A stretch of 33,994 bases of DNA. It comes from DATAJX01 sp964601735. Its GTDB lineage: Bacteria; Pseudomonadota; Alphaproteobacteria; UBA2136; UBA6156. Positions 28,741-33,994 of this stretch are shown here, piece by piece. Where the stretch lies: positions 1-33,994 of the forward strand of contig CAZROO010000015.1 of NCBI GenBank assembly GCA_964601735.1, given 5' to 3'. The notes beneath the pieces are model-generated. The model was not told the DNA's origin and searched no databases. It worked only from the letters and a program-made list of their open reading frames with translations. Position numbers and translations under genes: made by a program. Position 1 is the stretch's first letter. Each line of letters begins with the position of its first letter.

Positions 28741-30657
28741 CTACTTCACAACTCTTATTGCCAGTCTTTCCGCCTCATCCAGCCACTTCCCGGCAGAGCC
28801 CAAAAGGCCCTTCTGCCAAAAATCGGAATGAGTCGGGTCAAGCCCGAACGGCGCCAGCAACTCAACTCCGCTCTTCGTCCCACCGGCGCGTAGCAGGTCC
28901 AAATAGAGAGGCTCAAACTGCGACCCGACACTCGCCCTGCTCGCCATCAGACTTTGCGTGAACAGCTCCCCGAACGCATAGGCATAAACATAAAACGGCG
29001 AATGGAAATGCCCGATGTAGCTCCACATATTATCGGTGTGCTCATAGGTGAAAACCTTCCCCGGCTCGCCATAAAGTTTCTGCATGGTCTCTGCCCACAG
29101 CGCCTTGATGTCCTCCGTCCCCAGCTTGCCGTTCTTGCGCTGCGCATGCATCGCCTGCTCAAATAAACTAAAGCCTATCTGCCGCACAACGGTGTTCATG
29201 AAGTCGTTGAGCTTGTCCATCAGCAGCACCAAACGCTCCTTGTCGTTCTTGGTGTGACCGAGCAAATACTCAAACGTCAGCATCTCGCCAAACACGCTGG
29301 CGGTTTCAGCGTACACCATCGGCGCGTGCCACATCAGCGGGCCTTGCGCGGGCGCGGCCAGCAAACCGTGAACCGCGTGCCCCAGCTCGTGCGCCAAGGT
29401 CGAAACATCATTCAGCGTGCCCATGAAATTAAGCAGCATGTAGCTCTTGTCGCCATCGGGCAGAACGGCCGTCGCGTCATAAGCGCCCCCCACTTTGCCG
29501 GCGGCGGGCGGGGCATCCACCCAGTTTTCGTCAATCACCTTATCAACCAGCGCACCCAGCGTGGGGGAAAAACTCGTATAAGCGCCGCGAACAATCCCGC
29601 AGGCCGCGCGCCATTCCACTTTCTGCTTCACGGCAAAGGGCAGGGGCGCCATGCGGTCGCTCCATTTCAATATTTTCTGGCCCAAGAGCTTCGCCTTCAA
29701 CCTGTAAAAGCGCTGGCATAAGGCCGAGCCCGTCGTCTGCACGGCATCGTGCAATGCCTTCACCGTCGCATCATCCACGCGGTTGCCCAGGTTGCGCTCG
29801 CTCATCGGCGTCGGGTAGCCGCGCGCCATGTCGTCCACGTTCTTGTCGCCCATCATCACGTTCAACGCGCGGGTCTGGAAGTAAGGCAAGCGCTGCTTCT
29901 CCAGCCCGTCGTTAATCGCCTTCAATAGCGCGGCGCGAACCTTCGCGTCCTTCTCGTCCTCAATCAGGTGAATCATCTCGGGCAGCAGTTTCGTCTTGCC
30001 GCGCCACGCAAACTGCAACTGCGATTCCAGTTCGTCCATCATGTCGTCCCACTCGTGGGGCCCGAAGGGGTCGCGCAGCGTCAGCGCCTCTTCCACCGCC
30101 TCGCTCAAAAAGTGCTTTGCCAGCTTGCGGGTCTGTTCCAGCATGGGCTTGTGGTGCGCCACCACGTTATCGTGCAGGTACAGCTTGTCCATCACGGCGC
30201 CGTCAATTTTCGCCACTTCCAAATCGAAGAAGGTGAGGTGCCTGGCGCTCGCAGCGGCAATACTTTCATTGACGCGGCTCTGCGCCTTGCGCAACGCCGC
30301 ATTGCCGGTGTCGCGGCTGGTCGCCAAAAAAAAGTAATAGGTGATCTTGTTTTCCAGCCGGTTGAGTTCGCACAGGTCGGCCAGCGCCGCGCCAAGCTTG
30401 CTGTCCAACTGGCCCCGGTAGGTGGCGTCAAAGCCGGACATCGCCTTGAGTAACTGCTGCAGATCGCGTTCGATACGCGCATCTTCCGGCCCGTCATAAA
30501 AGCTGGTCAGGTCCCACCGCACGCGCTCCGCGCCCGTAGAGGCGGCTTCATGCCGGCGCAGGCCGGCATCCACGCCCTTCTTCCTTACAGGGCCCGCCTT
30601 GGCCCTCATTTTGGTTTTGCTTTGAGGTTTCAATTTCTTCGATGTGCGCTTAGCCAT
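28741..30657 (-). CDS. pepF: oligoendopeptidase F (M3 family)
   Basis: A 638-residue zinc metallopeptidase of family M3 that cleaves oligopeptides in the cytosol. The zinc motif TLAHELGHAVHG is intact (His423, Glu424, His427), with the distal Glu in the MVYAETASVFGEMLTFEYLL stretch. The N-terminal DLTSFYDGPEDARIERDLQQ is typical for PepF. The first 45 residues are unusual: a Lys-rich start (MAKRTSKKLKPQSKTK) and then GVDAGLRRHE at about residues 28-37, which is the in-frame translation of a dispersed repeat copy (30549-30577). The true core begins at about residue 48. Transcription is probably ended by the repeat at 28676. Confidence 0.93.
   Translation of the reverse strand: MAKRTSKKLKPQSKTKMRAKAGPVRKKGVDAGLRRHEAASTGAERVRWDLTSFYDGPEDARIERDLQQLLKAMSGFDATYRGQLDSKLGAALADLCELNRLENKITYYFFLATSRDTGNAALRKAQSRVNESIAAASARHLTFFDLEVAKIDGAVMDKLYLHDNVVAHHKPMLEQTRKLAKHFLSEAVEEALTLRDPFGPHEWDDMMDELESQLQFAWRGKTKLLPEMIHLIEDEKDAKVRAALLKAINDGLEKQRLPYFQTRALNVMMGDKNVDDMARGYPTPMSERNLGNRVDDATVKALHDAVQTTGSALCQRFYRLKAKLLGQKILKWSDRMAPLPFAVKQKVEWRAACGIVRGAYTSFSPTLGALVDKVIDENWVDAPPAAGKVGGAYDATAVLPDGDKSYMLLNFMGTLNDVSTLAHELGHAVHGLLAAPAQGPLMWHAPMVYAETASVFGEMLTFEYLLGHTKNDKERLVLLMDKLNDFMNTVVRQIGFSLFEQAMHAQRKNGKLGTEDIKALWAETMQKLYGEPGKVFTYEHTDNMWSYIGHFHSPFYVYAYAFGELFTQSLMASRASVGSQFEPLYLDLLRAGGTKSGVELLAPFGLDPTHSDFWQKGLLGSAGKWLDEAERLAIRVVK
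30549..30577 (-). repeat. dispersed repeat inside the pepF coding sequence
   Basis: CATGCCGGCGCAGGCCGGCA followed by TCCACGCCC, the standard repeat core, read through in frame from the minus strand as GVDAGLRRHE near the PepF N-terminus. Confidence 0.85.
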
Positions 30658-30700
30658 GCCCGGAACCTACCGGCCCCCGTATAAATTCGCAAGCCGCTTC

Positions 30701-30840
30701 GGCGCCCCGGCGTAGGTCGGGTCTTGTCTGAACAGAAAACCATAAACACAGTCGTCATGCCCGCACAGGCGGGCATCCAGGGGCGAACGACCACAGTCCT
30801 CTGTTCAGCCTCATCCCGGCAAAGGCCGGGATACACGTCC
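30701..30840 (+). repeat. composite dispersed repeat upstream of pepF
   Basis: A left part, GGCGCCCCGGCGTAGGTCGG, is followed by TCTTGTCTGAACAGAAAACC, ATAAACACAG and CATGCCCGCACAGGCGGGCA (to 30785). A second copy of the core lies at 30809-30840. The first 50 bases match 31162-31211 almost exactly. The 30658-31030 gap otherwise holds no gene I can support. Confidence 0.8.
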
Positions 30841-31032
30841 GCACCGCCGTAAGAGAGAACCTTTAAAGAGAGCCAACGGGAGTTGGTTGGCATTTTCCAT
30901 TGACCGCCACCCTCCACCTGTTACTGTACCCGCAAGGCGTAAGCCCCGGGACGTAGAAACCCCTCCAACGCGGCTGCCGACATCAGCCGTCACCAAACTG
31001 TCGCTTTCTCATATGCTGGGAAGGCGGCGGAA

Positions 31033-31118
31033 TATAATAGCGCGCGAGCGTCAATACGCTGCGCCGTTCGTTGGACGGTTCTAACTTCCCGGCTCTCTTT
31101 CGAGGGCCGTTTTTATTG
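31033..31118 (+). ncRNA. candidate small RNA or 5' leader with terminator
   Basis: TATAAT at 31033-31038 is a consensus -10, without a clear -35. Downstream come three successive hairpins: AGCGT-CAAT-ACGCT, CCGT-TCGTTGG-ACGG, and a terminator CGGCTCTC/GAGGGCCG with TTTTTATT ending at 31118. The transcript would be about 70-75 bases. The acyltransferase start codon and ribosome-binding site follow within 15 bases, so this could also be an attenuator leader. It does not match a riboswitch class I know. Confidence 0.4.
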
Positions 31119-31132
31119 ACGGAAGGAAGAGG

Positions 31133-32326
31133 ATGAACGTCCCGGCAAAAACCAGAAAACCCGGCGCCCCGGCGCAGGCCGGGGTCTTGTCTGAACAGAA
31201 AACCAAAAACACCGCCTCATCCCGGCGGAGGCCGGGATCCACGTCCGATACCCGGGCCGACCGTACGGGAAATGAGTCGCACTCCCGTAAAAATGAAAGT
31301 CACCATAATAATTTCGACCTCATCCGTCTTTTTGCCGCCCTGATGGTGGTGGCCGTCCACATGGTGCAACACGGTCTGCTCACCGGGCCTCCCACGGCCG
31401 CGCTCATCAATGCGGCATGGCAACTTTTTCCCGGCGTGCAAATCTTCTTCATCGTCAGCGGTTTCCTGCTCACGCAGTCATGGCTGCAAGCGCCGGATGC
31501 GCGCCGGTACGCGACGGCGCGGGCACTGCGCATCCTGCCGCTGCTGTTCGTTTCCACCTGTATGACCAGCCTGCTGCTTTGGCGGTTCGGTTTCCACATC
31601 AAGGCCTGGTCTTTCATCCAGTGGTTCGCGGGTCAGGTCACCACGCTGTACGTCTATCACACGCCGCGCGGCCTCGCCGGGTTCTCAAGCGACATGCCCA
31701 ACGCCAGCGTCTGGACATTGCCGGTCGAGGTTCAATTCTATGTCCTGTTGCCATTTGTTCTCCGGGCACGGCGGCGCATGGTATGGCTGGCGGCGCTCAT
31801 GATTCTCTCCGCGCTGATGGTGACCTTCAATGATTTCGGTATCCACCTCGCGCATCCCGACCCGCGCCATACGGTATGGCATCATTTCTGGTGGTTCGGG
31901 CTGGGCGTGCTCTGCCGACTGCAATGGGTTCACCTGAAAAAATACCTGGTGGGCTGCTTCCCGGCATGGCTGGTTTTACATGCCGCTCTGGTTTTTCTGC
32001 AAGTGCCACCGCTCATCAGTGCGGTTACGCTGGCGGGCATGGTGCTCTCCGCCGCGCACACGCTGCCGCGTTTGGCCCGCGTTCTCAGGGGCAACGATTT
32101 CTCCTACGGCATCTACCTCTTCCACCGGCCTTATATTCATGCGGTGGAACTGGCCGGGTTCGGGGGCGGGGTCGCCATCCTGCTGTTTACGGTGCTGACG
32201 GCGGCCAGCAGTTACCTCTCCTGGCATCTCCTCGAGCAACCCTGCCTCAAGCTGAAATCAAAGTTCGGCACGTGTTCCAAAAATGTCCGTTCATCGACAA
32301 CCGTGCGACAATTGGCTGCCGAATAA
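31133..32326 (+). CDS. acyltransferase family 3 (OafA/YrhL-like)
   Basis: A 397-residue polytopic membrane protein of the acyltransferase-3 family, which acylates surface or periplasmic glycans. The core starts at about residue 60 with NFDLIRLFAALMVVAVHMVQ, carrying the family's R..A...V..H motif. It continues with FPGVQIFFIVSGFLLTQSWL, ARALRILPLLFV, WTLPVEVQFYVLLPFVLRAR and about ten helices. The first 40 residues (GAPAQAGVLSEQKTKNTASS and RRRPGSTSD) are the translation of a composite dispersed repeat. AAGGAAGAGG immediately before the ATG, and the absence of any later ATG before the domain, argue that this leader is translated. The candidate leader RNA at 31033 may regulate it. Confidence 0.85.
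   Translation: MNVPAKTRKPGAPAQAGVLSEQKTKNTASSRRRPGSTSDTRADRTGNESHSRKNESHHNNFDLIRLFAALMVVAVHMVQHGLLTGPPTAALINAAWQLFPGVQIFFIVSGFLLTQSWLQAPDARRYATARALRILPLLFVSTCMTSLLLWRFGFHIKAWSFIQWFAGQVTTLYVYHTPRGLAGFSSDMPNASVWTLPVEVQFYVLLPFVLRARRRMVWLAALMILSALMVTFNDFGIHLAHPDPRHTVWHHFWWFGLGVLCRLQWVHLKKYLVGCFPAWLVLHAALVFLQVPPLISAVTLAGMVLSAAHTLPRLARVLRGNDFSYGIYLFHRPYIHAVELAGFGGGVAILLFTVLTAASSYLSWHLLEQPCLKLKSKFGTCSKNVRSSTTVRQLAAE
31162..31246 (+). repeat. composite dispersed repeat inside the acyltransferase gene
   Basis: CCCCGGCGCAGGCCGGGG, then TCTTGTCTGAACAGAAAACC, AAAAACACCGCCT and CATCCCGGCGGAGGCCGGGA, then TCCACGTCC. It is nearly identical in its left half to 30701-30750 and in its right half to 3191-3227. 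It encodes residues 11-38 of the protein. Confidence 0.85.
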
Positions 32327-32395
32327 GCCCTGATACGCTTCCAAACCGACGGCCCGGCGACACCGATGCGACGCTTGCGCATCACTTCTGCACAC
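32295..32395. promoter_or_regulatory. CGAC direct-repeat region, site B
   Basis: CGAC occurs at 32295, 32306, 32347, 32358 and 32369, with spacings of 11, 41, 11 and 11 bases. CCAAACCGAC at 32341 is identical to 8606-8615, and 32366-32395 matches 8620-8649 at 24 of 30 positions. It lies at the end of the acyltransferase gene and before the TPR gene. Confidence 0.45.
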
Positions 32396-32497
32396 ATGTT
32401 TAAGAAAATCACCCCACCAGATGTTGTATGCCAACGGTGTATGAGAGCGGGGCAGCGCGGGTTGACCAAAACGCCGCCGCCGGGTAGGCATAACCCT

Positions 32498-33157
32498 ATG
32501 CAAATCAACGACCAGCTCATCCGTGAATTCGACGACGCCATGAAGCAGGAACGCCTGCTCGAAATCTGGCGCAAATACCAATGGCAAGCCATTGGCGCCA
32601 TTAGCATTATTGTGTTGGCCATCGCGGGCTGGCAGGGCTGGCAGGCGTGGCAGTTGCACCAGGCCCGCAGCCTGGCCGAGCGCTATTACGCCTGGACCAA
32701 ATTACCCGAAAAGGAACAACAGGTTAAACTGCCCGAACTGCTCCAGCGCAGTACCCTGGGCTACCGCGCCCTCGCGGCCTTCAAGCAGGCGGCAGAGCAA
32801 GGCAAAACCGACCCCGTGGCGGCAGACCGCACCTACGCGCTGGTCTATGGCGACCGCGCCCAACCCCAATGGTTGCGCGACCTTAGCCGCCTCTATGCCG
32901 CCATCACCCTGCTGGGCCGGAATGATACTTTGGCGCAGGAGCATCTCTCCATCCTGGTGCAGGAGCAGAACCCCGCCAAGGCAGGCCCTGCTTACCCGGC
33001 GGCCTTGGAATTACTGGCCATGCTGGCCATCCGCCAGGGCGACACCACCACGGCGAACGGCTATTTGACGCGGCTTCTGGCCGTTCAGGACCTGCCGCCC
33101 GACACCCGCGGCCGTGCCCGCCTGTGGCTGGGGGCGTATTCCACCCTGTCAAAATAG
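32498..33157 (+). CDS. YfgM-like tetratricopeptide membrane protein
   Basis: A 219-residue protein with a short cytosolic N-terminus (QLIREFDDAMKQERLLEIWR), one membrane helix (AIGAISIIVLAIAGWQGW, about residues 32-49) and a periplasmic helical domain of TPR-like repeats (SLAERYYAWTKL, LGYRALAAFKQAAEQGKTDP, AALELLAMLAIRQGDTTTAN). This is the TPR_21/YfgM layout. YfgM is an ancillary SecYEG-associated protein that works with periplasmic chaperones. In many genomes it precedes bamB and der; here a small unknown and YbjQ follow. ATG 32498 is chosen because the family begins here; the frame is open from 32366. Confidence 0.85.
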   Translation: MQINDQLIREFDDAMKQERLLEIWRKYQWQAIGAISIIVLAIAGWQGWQAWQLHQARSLAERYYAWTKLPEKEQQVKLPELLQRSTLGYRALAAFKQAAEQGKTDPVAADRTYALVYGDRAQPQWLRDLSRLYAAITLLGRNDTLAQEHLSILVQEQNPAKAGPAYPAALELLAMLAIRQGDTTTANGYLTRLLAVQDLPPDTRGRARLWLGAYSTLSK

Positions 33158-33269
33158 GCTGATTTCTGCCCTTAGGGGGTTGTACCCGGGTAAAGCCGCC
33201 CTATGTTTGGTTTGAGATTGACGCGCAGGGCTCCGGCCACTACGCTACGTGAAAACAAGGAGTCGAGTC

Positions 33270-33479
33270 ATGGCCGGTCTGTTTGCAGGAATCCAATTGC
33301 CCGAAGGGTTGAAAAATCTTAAGCCCAGCGCGGGTTTGGTTGATATCCAGCCGCTCGAAATGGCCCCCGCCGAAGAGCCCTTCTTTGGCGGTTACAACAC
33401 CGATTTTCTGACTGATATGGGCGCCGAGCCTGTGCTGGAAATGCCCAAGCCCCGCGCGCTGCGCAAGGCCCAGGGCTAA
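33270..33479 (+). CDS. small hypothetical protein, 69 residues
   Basis: An unrecognised protein with no signal peptide or helix (MAGLFAGIQLPEGLKNLKPS, then GGYNTDFLTDMGAEPVLEMP). AAGGAG lies 8 bases before the ATG, a strong ribosome-binding site, so translation is likely. It is followed after 3 bases by the YbjQ gene, which suggests an operon and perhaps a joint role. Confidence 0.65.
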   Translation: MAGLFAGIQLPEGLKNLKPSAGLVDIQPLEMAPAEEPFFGGYNTDFLTDMGAEPVLEMPKPRALRKAQG

Positions 33480-33482
33480 GCC

Positions 33483-33812
33483 GTGCTGCTGACCACCGCG
33501 CCGTTTGTCGAGGGTTACCGCATCCGCAAGTACGGCCCGCTGGTGGCGGCCGAGGCGGTGATGGGCACAAATATCTTCCGCGACTTCTTTGCCAAGGTAC
33601 GAGATGTAGTGGGTGGCCGCAGCAGCGCCTTCCAGGCCGCCCTCGCCAACGCCCGAGAACTCACCTTACGCGAGGTTAGCGAGCAGGCAGAGCGGGCGGG
33701 ATGCAATGCGGTGATTGCGATTGATATTGATTACGGTGAGATTTCGGGCGGCGGGATGACCATGCTAATGGTGGCTGTGCAAGGCAGTGCTGTGTTTATT
33801 GAGCCCGCTTAA
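33483..33812 (+). CDS. YbjQ/UPF0145 family protein
   Basis: A 109-residue protein matching the YbjQ family from end to end: TTAPFVEGYRIRKYGPLVAA, then EAVMGTNIFRDFFAKVRDVV, GGRSSAFQAALANARE, GCNAVIAIDIDYG and a hydrophobic C-terminus MLMVAVQGSAVFI. The function is unknown; members may form pentamers. A GTG start at 33483 gives the family-typical N-terminus. There is no separate ribosome-binding site, so it depends on the preceding small gene. A terminator follows. Confidence 0.9.
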   Translation: MLLTTAPFVEGYRIRKYGPLVAAEAVMGTNIFRDFFAKVRDVVGGRSSAFQAALANARELTLREVSEQAERAGCNAVIAIDIDYGEISGGGMTMLMVAVQGSAVFIEPA

Positions 33813-33836
33813 TCAATAAGTTAGACGAATTTTCTT

Positions 33837-33856
33837 GCACCCCTTGGGGGTGCTTT
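33837..33856 (+). terminator. intrinsic terminator after ybjQ
   Basis: GCACCCC and GGGGTGC pair around a short TTG loop and are followed by TTT. A TATACT (33860-33865) directly downstream could start the next transcript. Confidence 0.65.
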
Positions 33857-33904
33857 GTGTATACTATCTATGGTTGTAATAGTAATAATCATGGGGATGG
33901 GGAA

Positions 33905-33994
33905 ATGCCGGGAAATCAGGGAAAAAATGAGGCGTGCTTTAGTGATGCGCGGTGGGCGCTGTTTTGGAGCGCGGACGTGCTGCGGCGTCGGTAT
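33905..33994 (+). CDS. start of an unidentified gene (cut by window edge)
   Basis: Thirty codons open to the right end (MPGNQGKNEACFSDARWALF and onward). A GGGGA lies 4-5 bases before the ATG, and a -10-like TATACT lies 40 bases upstream. A second frame from ATG 33891 is also open to the end but lacks a ribosome-binding site. Too little is visible to assign a family. Confidence 0.35.
   Translation, partial: MPGNQGKNEACFSDARWALFWSADVLRRRY

Noticed and set aside
31033..31118. Interpretation of the hairpin string as a tRNA or a known SAM-type riboswitch
   Set aside because: Arm lengths and invariant bases do not fit either; only promoter- and terminator-like signals are supported.
33891..33994. 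Alternative frame from ATG 33891
   Set aside because: Open to the window end but without a ribosome-binding site and rich in Arg/Cys; the frame from 33905 is better placed.

Overview
The window reads as about 34 kb of a GC-rich (roughly 60% by eye) alphaproteobacterial chromosome. The gene order supports this: zapA followed by 5-formyltetrahydrofolate cyclo-ligase, a YmdB-type phosphoesterase, yebC, ruvC-ruvA-ruvB and tolQ-tolR-tolA-tolB. An L28 with an Ala/Lys tail and many leader-poor starts fit the same class. I cannot name the order or genus. There is no tRNA, rRNA, CRISPR array, complete insertion sequence or prophage block.

Layout. 1-2005 (minus strand): the start of an XRE/cI-type repressor with a 25-bp dyad operator, then a translationally coupled mscS and DUF1223 pair. 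2142-6327: zapE, a RimK-like ATP-grasp protein, a promoter-driven Ala/Pro-rich membrane-anchored protein, and a divergent phosphoglycerate kinase on the minus strand. 6507-11769: a coiled-coil protein overlapping zapA, an inserted secreted S74-chaperone fibre protein on the opposite strand, then fcl, ymdB, an HD hydrolase and yebC. 11780-16465: a small unknown gene, cytochrome b561, ruvC, ruvA, a 284-bp inverted-repeat element, a UPF0173 hydrolase, a GIY-YIG protein and ruvB. 16581-20038: tolQRAB without an adjacent ybgC or pal. 20140-22246: a Cys-rich protein, a tiny protein, a His-rich membrane protein, a GNAT and rpmB. 22322-28667: a PAP2 protein, a GT39-like glycosyltransferase, YqgE, RNase HI, RlmE and an orphan YejF-like double ABC ATPase. 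28741-33994: oligoendopeptidase F, a possible small RNA or leader, an OafA-like acyltransferase, a YfgM-like TPR protein, a small unknown, a YbjQ family protein and a truncated ORF.

Much of the gene content is housekeeping: Holliday-junction resolution, Tol envelope constriction, ribosome and rRNA maturation, cell-division accessory factors. The interesting material is between the genes. (1) Short arrays with a strict 7-bp period sit directly before five genes, with a different heptamer at different loci. (2) A dispersed repeat (core CAT-N-CCGGCGAAGGCCGG) often carries a second hairpin whose two arms change together between copies and which can serve as the intrinsic terminator of the minus-strand neighbour. 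(3) Pieces of the same repeat are translated in frame in oligoendopeptidase F and in the acyltransferase. (4) A 284-bp element with 25-bp perfect inverted ends lies between ruvA and the next start codon. (5) Two CGAC-rich direct-repeat regions with 11-bp helical phasing lie 24 kb apart. (6) Two enzymes, the Pgk-like and RimK-like proteins, have lost family-typical active-site residues.
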